This document shows positions 43,895-52,052 of a DNA stretch of 54,763 bases, in pieces. Origin of the DNA: Planctomycetaceae bacterium (GTDB lineage: Bacteria; Planctomycetota; Planctomycetia; Pirellulales; Pirellulaceae); NCBI GenBank assembly GCA_007121535.1, contig SKKK01000028.1, positions 1-54,763 of the forward strand. The letters are read 5' to 3'. How positions within the stretch are numbered: position 1 is the stretch's first letter; each line of letters opens with the position of its first letter. The notes under the pieces were generated by a model, which did no database searches, had not been told where the DNA came from, and worked only from the letters and a program-made list of their open reading frames with translations. The position numbers and the translations under genes are program-made.

Positions 43895-46579
43895 TCATCG
43901 ACGGGTGACATTGGGGATGGAATGGCCGTCGCCGATCGGGTCGCGTACGGCGATCTCGACGTCGTCCAGAAACACCTCGCCCACCCCGGTCAACGCAAAG
44001 GTCAGGGATACGGGACCATCGTGGACGGCGGCACGATAGGCGATAAACGGTTCCCAACCATCGGTGGCGTAATGGCGCAAGGCCAAAGGAGCCCCGGTGA
44101 TCGAATCGTATATCATGAGTCCGTCCGGACTGCCGTCGATCGGCCGAGGGATGCGGACCCAACCGTGCCAGCGGACAAGTTGCCCCCGACGCGCGGACAC
44201 CGGCGCCGATACGATCCGTAGCGGCGGCGTTTCCAGGGCGACGGGCGGATCGCCATCACCCGTCGGCGTCACGACCATGCGCAACGAGGAATTGCCTCGG
44301 TGCGGCGACAGGCCGCTCAGTTCCACTGCCGTCGTCACGTTGCGGACTTCGCTGGCCAGGTTCTGCCACCCGCTCTGCGACAGATACGCCAGGTTTTCGA
44401 AATCACCCGCGGGCAACAGGTTTCCGCTCCAATTCGGTGCGGCTTGCAGACGGCGAGCCAGTTCCCAATGCAGCGGCAACGCCGCCAAAGTCGTGCAGTA
44501 GGGGCTGGCAGCCGGGCAAGCAAAGCTGCTGGCGGCGGTCTCCCAATTCCTGCGCCGGATGTGGGCCAGTCCCTCCAAAGATTTCTCCGCGAATTGGAAA
44601 GCTGCCGCGTAATCCTGCGCCTCCAGCAGGTGCTGACTGTGTTGCAAGTGGGATCGGATCTGGCGGAATCGAGGCTCGTCGGCCGACGATGCGATCGGAC
44701 CAGCCTGTTGGCGATGAACCCTCTCGACCAGATCGATCTGGCTGATCGCCGTATCTCGCATCAGCTTGGCCAATTCGGCTCGCGATCCGGCCAAGGATCG
44801 TGTCAGGTGGTTCAGCACCAAAGGATCTTGCGCGATGGCAACCAGGTTCACCAGATTCACTTCGTCCAACGTCAACCGGATGCCCCCAGCGACGCGGCGC
44901 GAGCTGATCGTCCGCAATCCTCCGGGCGTCAAACGGTAGATCTGCGGCGAACTGGCGGGGCTGGGCACCACCATCGTCAGAGGCGCTGGAGCGGAAGGAC
45001 CGCGCGTGTATTGGTGGTAAGGATCCTGGCTCAGGATCAGCAGCAGTTGCGCTCGTTCGGTCTGCATCACACTGACGTGTACATCGCTGCGGCCGACGTC
45101 GACGTCGGCCAATCGCGTGCCGGCGACCAGCCACGGAGCGATGGTCTGCAACTCCAGATTCAATTGCTTCAACATGCGGACGCGTGCCAGCGTATCCTCG
45201 TCGGTCCGATCCAACGGAGATCGCGACTGAAAGATCAATCCCCGCGCTCCGCTGGCCAACGCCGTGTACGTCACAAGACGAATCTGTTCCGGTTCGCTTG
45301 ACATCGACAGCGGCGACCCCAGGCCCATGGCCGACCACTGGTCCATCAAGGCGGCGGGCGGTTCGGTCGCGATCGCCGTCCATACGGGAGTTCCCGGACG
45401 AGCCAGCGTGGGACGTTCGCGCAGTTGACGTGCCTGCTTGGGCAGCGAAAGACTGGTGCCCAACGGTGATGCGTGAAGGACCAGAAAGCTGGCCAGACGG
45501 CTGTAGCTCCACATTCTCTGGTCCACACCCGCGATCGTGATCCGACCGGATCTCACGTCCGCTTGACGGACGGCTTCGACGCGCTGCCGAGTCAGTTCCA
45601 AGTGGGCTTCGCCCAATCGGCTGCCCAGGTCCCAAGCCATCACCCAGTCGTGAGCGTTGGTGATCTCAAGATCGTTCGGCGGTGGGGCGATCAGCCAGAT
45701 CCCCAAGCGGTCCGCCTCGCGCAATTGGACCGGGGTCGGCGCCGCCGCCAACTTGACCGCGTTGAAACCCAGCGATTGCAGCCACTCCAACGATTCGCCG
45801 TTGGATTCGATCACGCGCGGAAACAAAGGAACGCCGCCTGCCGTCAGCACCGACCCGTTCAACTCGACCTGGGAGCTGCCGGGCGCCCGAAGCGGCGTCG
45901 AACTGCCCGTGCCCGGTGCGCTCGTGGACGACTCCAAGTCGTTGCCCTCGGAGACCGCGTCGGGAGACGCGGCCGGTACCATGCCGCGAATCTCCAAGTC
46001 GTCGATCCACAGTCGCGTTTCCCCCACCCCTCCGTAGGCGTTCAGGACGATCAGATCGACGTAGGCTTCGCGAGGATCGATGTCCGCGCCGAATTGCGAA
46101 CGCAGCGCGCGTACCTGGCGCTGCAGAATCTGGTCCGGGCGCCGAATGCCCAACTGCTGCCACGACCCGACCCGGTCGTAGATGTCCCCTCGCAACAGCG
46201 TGGTGATCGGCGTTCCCGTTCGAGGGTCGTTCGTCCTCGGCAACACGACGCGAGCCATCAACTGAATACCGGGCTGATCCGCCAACACCCAGAGACTGGG
46301 GGCCCATTCGGCGATCAGACGCGCATGACGGATGGAATAGGCCAAGTAGACGTACGTGCCGCGCCCGGATCGAATCGTCAAGTGCTCGCTCGCTTGGCCG
46401 GAATGGGCGACGCGAAAATCGCGTTGATGTTCTTCGATTCGCACCGGGCAATCCGCGTCGATCAACTGCCAACTGACCTCGGGCGACTCGAACGAATCGC
46501 GGAAGTCGCCCAATACCGAAGCGACGATCCCCAACCAACAGCAGGCGAACAGCAGCGACCTGTTAATCGAGAAGACCAT
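43895..46579 (-). CDS. Large secreted protein, glycosidase-like fold suspected
   Basis: 894 residues from the ATG at 46579, whose first 24 residues form a clean signal peptide (MVFSINRSLLFACCWLGIVASVLG); an ATG at 46624 is in frame too. Residues 25-200 form a beta-sandwich (SWQLIDADCPVRIEEHQRDFRVAHSGQASEHLTI, GGVGETRLWIDDLEIRG). A second region from about 245 (SVLTAGGVPLFPRVIESNGESLEWLQSLGFNAVKLAAAPTPVQLREADRLGIWLIAPPP) has the strand-helix rhythm of a TIM-barrel glycoside hydrolase, but no catalytic Glu pair can be assigned. The C-terminal third is helical, then another sandwich domain. Proteins of this kind are typical of planctomycete genomes. Function unknown. Confidence 0.72.
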   Translation of the reverse strand: MVFSINRSLLFACCWLGIVASVLGDFRDSFESPEVSWQLIDADCPVRIEEHQRDFRVAHSGQASEHLTIRSGRGTYVYLAYSIRHARLIAEWAPSLWVLADQPGIQLMARVVLPRTNDPRTGTPITTLLRGDIYDRVGSWQQLGIRRPDQILQRQVRALRSQFGADIDPREAYVDLIVLNAYGGVGETRLWIDDLEIRGMVPAASPDAVSEGNDLESSTSAPGTGSSTPLRAPGSSQVELNGSVLTAGGVPLFPRVIESNGESLEWLQSLGFNAVKLAAAPTPVQLREADRLGIWLIAPPPNDLEITNAHDWVMAWDLGSRLGEAHLELTRQRVEAVRQADVRSGRITIAGVDQRMWSYSRLASFLVLHASPLGTSLSLPKQARQLRERPTLARPGTPVWTAIATEPPAALMDQWSAMGLGSPLSMSSEPEQIRLVTYTALASGARGLIFQSRSPLDRTDEDTLARVRMLKQLNLELQTIAPWLVAGTRLADVDVGRSDVHVSVMQTERAQLLLILSQDPYHQYTRGPSAPAPLTMVVPSPASSPQIYRLTPGGLRTISSRRVAGGIRLTLDEVNLVNLVAIAQDPLVLNHLTRSLAGSRAELAKLMRDTAISQIDLVERVHRQQAGPIASSADEPRFRQIRSHLQHSQHLLEAQDYAAAFQFAEKSLEGLAHIRRRNWETAASSFACPAASPYCTTLAALPLHWELARRLQAAPNWSGNLLPAGDFENLAYLSQSGWQNLASEVRNVTTAVELSGLSPHRGNSSLRMVVTPTGDGDPPVALETPPLRIVSAPVSARRGQLVRWHGWVRIPRPIDGSPDGLMIYDSITGAPLALRHYATDGWEPFIAYRAAVHDGPVSLTFALTGVGEVFLDDVEIAVRDPIGDGHSIPNVTRR

Positions 46580-46624
46580 CGGCAAGCGGACTCGCAGCCC
46601 TGCACGGATTTCGATAAGTGACAT

Positions 46625-46943
46625 GGCAGGGCCACACCGCCACCGCCCAAAAAAAGGAAGGTCAATCCCACGAAACCAATCGACGTAAACCGTGCTTGTA
46701 TCAGCATTTGCGAAACGCGAATAGATCGATGTGACGATTTTTCGCTCCGCCCGCTCCGCCTCGCCTGCCTACGTCGATTCCCGAAAACATTGGCAGCCAT
46801 GGACTTACGACCTGCAACCGATCCCGTCACCCGGACCGTCGTCCCCATGCATGCAACGATGGCAGCTAGCGTGAACCGGACGTCAAGCGTGCCAGTCCCT
46901 GGGGTTGGCGAATCACGATCAACCTTCGCTACGCGACGGGTTG
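46625..46943. other. Intergenic stretch without a recognisable gene
   Basis: About 320 bases upstream of the large secreted protein. Open frames exist but show no domain and have low-quality composition. Confidence 0.35.
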
Positions 46944-47235
46944 TCATGCTTCTTCTGTGTCCTGCCATCCTGCTCGATTGCTAAACGATTCGTAACTGAA
47001 CTCGGAGACATGATCGAATTCTTCCCCCGTCTTTCGTTCAAACGCCGTGGGGCCAACCGTCAGCAAGGATTCAAATTCCGAATCCTTGGGCATGTTCGTG
47101 GGGTCAGCAAGGACAGCTTCGTAGACGTTCGGACCAATTGGCAACGACGACGCAGCGCGCGTAAAGGAACCAATCGGCAACCCGCCAGAACACGTCTTCC
47201 GTCATGGTCATGGATGCCCAATCAGGTTTTTCGTA
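46944..47235 (-). pseudogene. Possible frameshifted small gene
   Basis: Two minus-strand frames overlap. One reads VAPEYEKPDWASMTMTEDVFWRVADWFLYAR (from about 47240), the other RAASSLPIGPNVYEAVLADPTNMPKDSEFESLLTVGPTAFERKTGEEFDHVSEFSYESFSNRAGWQDTEEA, ending at 46944. Joined at about 47150 they would give one natural-looking acidic protein, which suggests a single-base change. Neither part is recognised, and the second part could instead be a free small gene starting near 47180. Confidence 0.35.
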
Positions 47236-47275
47236 TTCGGGAGCGACCCCCTCGACGTATCCATGAACGCTGTCC

Positions 47276-47758
47276 CTACGGCTGATCCGGCAGCGCGGCA
47301 GCAAACGCCGCGCTGAGCCCAATTGCCAGCGTGAGCAAGACCGAAAACAAACAACCGCCCGCGAACAGCATTCCAGTGATGTATCGCGAGCGGACGAAAC
47401 CGGCCAACCTTCGCGGCATCAGCCGGCCTTCCCACGCATCCACGAACCAATTCAGGTACATTTCGGTCACAGGCCCCAGCAGGTACATCGCATTGGCACA
47501 GATGCCGTAGACGACGATGCCGACGATGGCGTTCACCCATGTCAGCCCCGGCAACACGGGCAAAGTCACCAGTCCGGCCAGACCCACGATCACGTTGTAA
47601 AGCAAACGCAGGATCTCCCAACGCCTGGCGATCTGCTTCCAACCGACATCGACTGCTTCGCTCTGCGACGGCTGAACGGTGCTCACCTGCTGCGGCGACC
47701 GGTACGGATTGTTATGGGACGCAGTCACAGTTGCATCTCGGTCAGGAGTTCGTAGCAT
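47276..47758 (-). CDS. Small integral membrane protein of unknown function
   Basis: 160 residues from the ATG at 47758. The N-terminal 45 residues are polar (NNPYRSPQQVSTVQPSQSEA), a layout common in planctomycete membrane proteins. Four hydrophobic segments follow: LLYNVIVGLAGLVTLPVLPGL, WVNAIVGIVVYGICANAMYLLGPV, a weaker one, and YITGMLFAGGCLFSVLLTLAIGLSAAFAAAL. The conserved WKQIARRWEILRLLYNVIVG and NAMYLLGPVTEMYLNWF lines are like those of other uncharacterised planctomycete proteins. No function assigned. The possible frameshifted gene lies just after it. Confidence 0.65.
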   Translation of the reverse strand: MLRTPDRDATVTASHNNPYRSPQQVSTVQPSQSEAVDVGWKQIARRWEILRLLYNVIVGLAGLVTLPVLPGLTWVNAIVGIVVYGICANAMYLLGPVTEMYLNWFVDAWEGRLMPRRLAGFVRSRYITGMLFAGGCLFSVLLTLAIGLSAAFAAALPDQP

Positions 47759-48076
47759 GTCGGCCCATCACACGCTCCGCCAGATCCTTGTCGATGGCCT
47801 GGACAAGCTGAGCCAACGTTTCGGGAGGCTGGCAAGAATATATGGTGGCAAGAATATTTTTTTCAAGAGCACAGGGAGAAGATCAATAAGGGAAGAAATC
47901 CTGGAAGACTCGGTAGCGAGCAACAGCCGTACATCGTTCCCCGCCAGTATTCTTGCCAAAAAATGTTCTTGCCCTTCTCCCCCCGGGGCCCGTTGAGCGG
48001 CTTGCGGCCGGACTGCCGGCTCGGATAGAATAGCGGGCCGGATCACCACAATGGGGACTGACTGGGAGTATTCACG
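47759..48076. other. Intergenic stretch with GGCAAGAATA repeats
   Basis: 318 bases. Contains two direct copies of GGCAAGAATAT near 47831 and 47847 and, in inverted orientation near 47947-47974, ATTCTTGCC and GTTCTTGCC. The T-run after the second copy and the A-run in the inverted part are complementary, so a long hairpin is possible. A reading frame across it on the minus strand (47768-48259) has no protein character. Confidence 0.5.
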
Positions 48077-48241
48077 GTGGCGGAATATGGGATTCGGTTG
48101 TTGCATCTGTCCGACTTGCATCTGGGCAAAGCGGGCGCTGACGAGGCGTGGCGGAGTCGCCGGGTTTTGGGCGACGCTTGGCTGGAACACCTGGAGGCGA
48201 TCCGAGCCGATGGCCGCCTCAGGATCCTCGACGAACGATAG
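48077..48241 (+). pseudogene. N-terminal stump of a calcineurin-like metallophosphoesterase
   Basis: From the GTG at 48077: MAEYGIRLLHLSDLHLGKAGADEAWRSRRVLGDAWLEHLEAIRADGR, then unrelated sequence to a TAG at 48239. LLHLSDLHLG is the first metal motif (DxH) of the family; none of the later motifs (GD, GNHD, GHxH) exists, so no enzyme can be made. In conflict-type genes this domain often precedes a P-loop NTPase, and an NTPase C-terminal half follows here on the same strand. I read the two as the ends of one gene that lost its centre. Confidence 0.65.
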
Positions 48242-48279
48242 GCACGAGAAATTACCCATTTTATGCGGCTACACCTTAA

Positions 48280-49211
48280 CGTCCTCCATCTGTAAGGCTG
48301 GCCCATACGCTGCTTGGTCATCCGGGACCGCTCAACCCGCTTGACGCCACGGATTGGAGCCATTTTAATTCATTTTTCGGATCGCTCATGCTGCTAGGAC
48401 GTGTCTCCCTGCAAGCGGTGGCGATTGCGTCGCTGGATGTTTTTTCGATCCGGATTCCTGGAGGCTTGATTGAGCATGGGCGAGAAATCGCCGGCGACTT
48501 GGCAGAAGTCTGCGGGATCATTCTGGAGACGTTGCTGACCGTCAAACGAATCAACCACGCGCTGATTCTGGTGGATGACATCGACCTGTTGGAAACCTAT
48601 CAATCCCCGACCCGGAACGCGCGGCAGCAGCGGTCGATTTTGGGGCAAGCTTTGGATCAACTTCACGGTACGGTCGGTGTGGACGTCGTGATGACGGCGC
48701 GCAGTTGGTACGTCCATTCCCGAAAAGACCTGCAGACGCTCGTCGATTTGGGAATGTCCGCTCCGATGCAACCCGCCGACTTGGTCGACATCCACCAGCG
48801 GCGGGTGAAGGTCAAGGGGCGCGGCGGGGGAGCCTTCCTGACCGAGGAAGCTCTTTTCGAGGCGGCGGGCGACGCAGAAGGCCTGCCTGGCGTGTTCCTG
48901 CAACACCTCGATACGGCGTTCTATCAGTACCTGAATGAAGACGAACCCGGTCTGAGGGGTTATGATTGGTATTTGGGGGGGTCTTCCGACAACGCATCGA
49001 ACACTTCCGGCAGCGTTGCGGTGCGGCGTTGGGAGTCATCCGGCGAGCGATTCGCGACGGCCATTTGGCGGTCGACGTGGCCGACCAGAACCTGTTCCTT
49101 GGCACGGAGCTGAATAACGAATTCGTCTACCAGAGCTACTGGAACGAGCACGGCTATTTCGTGTCGGGTTTGATGAGGAAACTGATTACGTTGGATGGTT
49201 TGGAAGTCTGA
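48280..49211 (+). pseudogene. C-terminal half of a P-loop ATPase, broken by deletion and frameshift
   Basis: From 48280 the frame reads RPPSVRLAHTLLGHPGPLNPLDATDWSHFNSFFGSLMLLGRVSLQ. A Walker B-like line follows (NHALILVDDIDLLETYQ) with a sensor-like segment (GVDVVMTARSWYVHSRKDLQTLVDLGMSAPMQPADLVDIHQRRV), typical of AAA/STAND-like ATPases. No Walker A is present. At the G7 run 48975-48981 the frame shifts: YDWYLGG continues in another frame as VFRQRIEHFRQRCGAALGVIRRAIRDGHLAVDVADQNLFLGTELNNEFVYQSYWNEHGYFVSGLMRKL to 49211. Both halves are natural protein. The ATPase lies after the metallophosphoesterase stump and five bases before the TPR gene. Confidence 0.65.
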
Positions 49212-49216
49212 ACGTC

Positions 49217-50362
49217 ATGTCTCAAGTCTTCGATACAAGCATCACCGATACTCTGCCGATAACGGGTTCGGCGCGTCTGATGCTGGACGTCGGCGCCCCG
49301 CGGGTCGCGGCGCGCGCGGAGCAAGTTAAGGACGCCTTCCGGGAACTACGGAAGGCTTCGCCCGGTGAGATCTTGCACCGTTTGGCGGGCATTCCGGGGC
49401 TGGAGGCGTTGGCAGTCCTAGGCCGTCTTCCACAGCAGCAGCGCGAACGGGTCATTCGGGAATTGCCGCTGGAGGATTCGGACCGGGCTAAGTTGGTGGA
49501 TCTAGCACAGGCGATCGGCGAACCGGAAGACACGAATTCATGGGCCGCGGCCTTGTCGACCATGTACCCCGATTCCACCGGAGGCGACCAACAGGCAGGT
49601 ATTCAGCCGGCAGGCGATCAGCAGGCCGAGCCCGTCGACGACGAACCGCTCTCGCACCTTGAGTTGGAAGAACTGGCGGCGACTGTGGCCACTTGGTCGC
49701 CGCCTGATCGCGCGCGGCGGGCACTGTTTACGCTGTTACCCCCCTGCGTGCAGCATGGTTCACCTTTCCCGCTGGAATTCTGGACCCGAGCGGCCAGGCG
49801 GCTTCGGGATTCATGGACGCCGCATGAAGGCGCTTACGTCATCCTCTTGGCGCGCATGATCCACCGACTCGGCGATCCGGAAACGGCGCTCGATCTACTC
49901 CAGGCGGCAAAAGGCAAGGTGACTCAACCAGCACAATCGGCAGCCATCGCGAGCAGTACCGCGGACATTTTGGCGGCGCGGGGCGAGTTGGACGAGGCCT
50001 TGCGGATTCGGCGGGAGGAAGAGCTGCCGGTGTACGAGCGGCTGGGGGCGGTGCGGGAGCGGGCCATCACCTGGAGTCAGATCGCGCACGTTTTGGCGGC
50101 GCGGGGCGAGTTGGACGAGGCCTTGCGGATCTATCGGGAGGAATCGCTGCCGGTGTACGAGCGGCTGGGGGACGTGCGTTCCATATTGGTGGGACGCGGA
50201 AACATCGCGATGCTGTTGCTGCAACGTGGCGCACCGGGCGACCGCGACGAGGCGGGACGGTTGCTGAGGCTGGCGCTGGAAGCCGCCGAGCGATTGAGAT
50301 TGCCCGAGACTGACCAGATCCGCCAGATTCTGACGGATGCCGGGTTTTCGGACCAGGCTTGA
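49217..50362 (+). CDS. TPR-repeat protein, partner of the broken ATPase
   Basis: 381 residues. Residues 1-110 resemble a small helical domain (RAEQVKDAFRELRKASPGEILHRLAGIPGLEALAVLGRLPQQQRERVIRELPLED). Residues 110-150 are low complexity. From 190 to 360 there are tetratricopeptide repeats, two almost identical at the DNA level: DILAARGELDEALRIRREEELPVYERLGAVRERAITWSQ and HVLAARGELDEALRIYREESLPVYERLGDVR. This repeat style is common in proteins beside STAND or AAA ATPases of conflict systems. It starts five bases after the frameshifted ATPase and is intact. Likely a scaffold or sensor component; its own activity is not predicted. Confidence 0.8.
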   Translation: MSQVFDTSITDTLPITGSARLMLDVGAPRVAARAEQVKDAFRELRKASPGEILHRLAGIPGLEALAVLGRLPQQQRERVIRELPLEDSDRAKLVDLAQAIGEPEDTNSWAAALSTMYPDSTGGDQQAGIQPAGDQQAEPVDDEPLSHLELEELAATVATWSPPDRARRALFTLLPPCVQHGSPFPLEFWTRAARRLRDSWTPHEGAYVILLARMIHRLGDPETALDLLQAAKGKVTQPAQSAAIASSTADILAARGELDEALRIRREEELPVYERLGAVRERAITWSQIAHVLAARGELDEALRIYREESLPVYERLGDVRSILVGRGNIAMLLLQRGAPGDRDEAGRLLRLALEAAERLRLPETDQIRQILTDAGFSDQA

Positions 50363-50415
50363 GTCGCCAAGGATCATTCCCCTGTCCGCAATTTCCTTGC
50401 CCAAAGGCCGGGCTC

Positions 50416-50461
50416 AGGGGACAATCAGCTTGGAAACCGTCCTGACGAAATGTGCATTCTT
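50416..50461. repeat. Diverged direct repeat, copy 1
   Basis: AGGGGACAATCAGCTTGGAAACCGTCCTGACGA, then GTGCATTCTTTCGGG. It matches 50980-51040 at about four bases in five. The pair flanks the winged-helix fragment 50550-51014. Confidence 0.55.
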
Positions 50462-50480
50462 TCGGGTGCTTAGTCATGTT

Positions 50481-50522
50481 GAAATCTCGCGGTGCGCGAT
50501 GGAAACGTGCGCGCGAGATTTC
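50481..50522. repeat. 11-base inverted repeat with GCGC-rich centre
   Basis: GAAATCTCGCG at 50481-50491 and CGCGAGATTTC at 50512-50522 pair perfectly. GTGCGCG recurs inside and just after (to about 50538). Confidence 0.6.
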
Positions 50523-50549
50523 GAATCGTGCGCGCGCGATTAAGTGTCG

Positions 50550-51014
50550 TCATGCCAGCGTGTAGGACGCTGTTCGCCCTTTCCCCTGCGGCACTAACTT
50601 CTTATCCTCCACAAGCTTCTTCAAGAGGCGCCCGGCCTGCCCTTCCCCGATTTGACACAAAGCTGCGGCATCCCTCCGAGTAATGCGGCCGTGCGTGCGT
50701 ACAAACTGCAACACCATCTGTTCCTGCTGGATCGGATCGAACCCAGCCTGGCGAACGTAAGCGGCCGTTTCGCCCATGAGTTGGTAGATCTTGGGACTCA
50801 ACGTGTACGTCCGCCCCTTCCTGGCCCCGTGAGCCTGGACCAGTCCCGCCTCGACGAGGCGTTCGAGCACTTGCCGGGCCGCGTCCTCATTCCGCTGGAT
50901 CTGCCGCGCCAATCGTGTGGTGTCCGCTCGACGTTCTTGCCGGAGTGCGTCGGCCAGCAGAGGATTGCGCGGACGCGGGGCCCAGGGGACGCCTAGCTTG
51001 GAAGCGGTCCTCAC
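50550..51014 (-). pseudogene. Winged-helix C-terminal fragment of an ATP-binding (RecG-like/AlbA-type) protein, copy 1
   Basis: The frame (VPWAPRPRNPLLADALRQERRADTTRLARQIQRNEDAARQVLERLVEAGLVQAHGARKGRTYTLSPKIYQLMGETAAYVRQAGFDPIQQEQMVLQFVRTHGRITRRDAAALCQIGEGQAGRLLKKLVEDKKLVPQGKGRTASYTLA) holds two winged-helix units. The phrase PRNPLLADALR and this layout are typical of the C-terminal part of AlbA/Schlafen-type or HATPase_c4 transcription-regulator-like ATP-binding proteins, usually 450-600 residues long. The ATP-binding part is missing, so this is most likely a truncated gene, though a free winged-helix regulator of 154 residues is possible. Confidence 0.6.
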
Positions 51015-51040
51015 GAGTAGACGAAACGCGCATTTTTTGG
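50980..51040. repeat. Diverged direct repeat, copy 2
   Basis: AGGGGACGCCTAGCTTGGAAGCGGTCCTCACGA, then GCGCATTTTTTGGGGG; matches the copy at 50416. It covers the first codons of the 50550-51014 frame. Confidence 0.5.
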
Positions 51041-51166
51041 GGGCAGATACTCAATGTGCGGCGGTCGTCAAGCAGTGTGTTCGGCACAGCCTCCGCGGAA
51101 CCAGTACATCCGGGTCGGTCGGGTTCGCGAGGGCGTGGCTGCGTACCCCCGTTGTCCCCCACAGTG

Positions 51167-51372
51167 TCAGGAAGTCAACCAGTCCTGCAGCCGAAGACCT
51201 GGGATGTTCTCGAAGTCCCTCGTATTGTGCGTAACCAGGGTCAGGTCATTGACCAAGGCCACGGAAGCGATCATCAAGTCCACCGGACTGACGGTGATTT
51301 GAATCGATGCGACAGGCCCGCGGGGCGGCGGAGATGGGCCGAGACGATATTCGTATCCAGCAGGAAGCTCAT
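51167..51372 (-). pseudogene. VapC-type PIN toxin with internal deletion
   Basis: From the ATG at 51372 the frame reads [24 protein letters not shown], the start of a VapC with its first acidic residue. It then passes, with a change of frame, straight into [40 protein letters not shown], the normal VapC C-terminus. About 70 residues of the middle, including one catalytic acidic residue, are gone. The start overlaps the antitoxin stop by ATGA. A functional toxin is impossible. Confidence 0.8.
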
Positions 51373-51620
51373 TCTTGCACCTCTCGCCAGCTTGCCGCAT
51401 GGCGCGCGTGCTGGATCTGCGCCAAAAGGCGGTCGTCTTGGGGAGAATCATCCGGAAGCGGGCCTGCCGATTGCCGGATGCCCTCGCCTCGCATCTTCGC
51501 GCCGGCCACGGACGGGATTGCCCGTACAGTCACTTGCACTTCCTGACCGTCCGAGATTTCCGGATCCTGATCCAGTTCGATCGTTCTGCCATGGGCTTTG
51601 CCGCGTATCGTCTGGGGCAT
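51369..51620 (-). CDS. VapB-like antitoxin, partner of the deleted VapC
   Basis: 83 residues from the ATG at 51620: [35 protein letters not shown], a swapped-hairpin/AbrB-like or DUF104-like antitoxin start, then a linker and [25 protein letters not shown], the toxin-binding tail. It overlaps the VapC start by four bases. The gene looks intact while its toxin is destroyed, so it is either an orphan antitoxin, which could protect against a related toxin elsewhere, or a gene on its way to loss. Confidence 0.72.
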   Translation of the reverse strand: MPQTIRGKAHGRTIELDQDPEISDGQEVQVTVRAIPSVAGAKMRGEGIRQSAGPLPDDSPQDDRLLAQIQHARHAASWREVQE

Positions 51621-51710
51621 CTTCAACACTCCGCTGTTGTTGCGACTGAGAAATTTTCGCCTGCAATCCACCAAGTCCATTATGCCGGCCCCTCGAATCC
51701 AGGACAAGAC

Positions 51711-51995
51711 CTAGGGGGACAGGTCGGTTCGGACGTACTCGGTGGCTCGTCCCTTGCCGCGTCGTTGCAGGAAGCCCAGTTCGAGCAATTCGGAAAGTTC
51801 TCGCTGCGCCTGCCTGGCGACGACACCGGTCATTTCGGCATAGTCGGAAGTCTTATAGGCTCCCCCCGGCTGGGCCGAGTCGAGGAACGTCTGTTGACGT
51901 TGCGAAAGCTGCACTTCGCCCTTCGGTTCCGGAGCCCGGTAGCTCGTCAACGACACCGTGCTGTGCTGGGTTGTCCACACAGGGGCTTGGCGCAT
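51711..51995 (-). pseudogene. Winged-helix C-terminal fragment, copy 2
   Basis: The frame holds RAPEPKGEVQLSQRQQTFLDSAQPGGAYKTSDYAEMTGVVARQAQRELSELLELGFLQRRGKGRATEYVRTDLSP. The SQRQQ.FL, YKTSDYAEMTGV.ARQAQRELSELLELGFLQRRGKGRATEYV pattern is the end of Fic or AlbA-type regulators. The usual N-terminal 300-400 residues are absent, and upstream lie 20-base tandem repeats. The start cannot be placed. The family is not certain. Confidence 0.5.
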
Positions 51996-52046
51996 TTTCG
52001 CGATATTTGGCGCATTTTAGGGATATTTGGCGCATTTTCGCGATAT
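51987..52046. repeat. Three tandem 20-base repeats
   Basis: TTGGCGCATTTTCGCGATAT (51987-52006), TTGGCGCATTTTAGGGATAT (52007-52026) and again the first version (52027-52046), without spacers. Unit length and absence of spacers exclude a CRISPR array. Confidence 0.9.
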
Positions 52047-52052
52047 CGGGCT

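Noticed and set aside
47768-48259. 163-residue minus-strand frame over the repeat region and the phosphoesterase stump
   Set aside because: Composition follows the repeats; no domain, and it lies opposite to a recognisable LSDLHLG motif.
51987-52046. CRISPR array
   Set aside because: Units are 20 bases, directly adjacent and without spacers; no cas genes.
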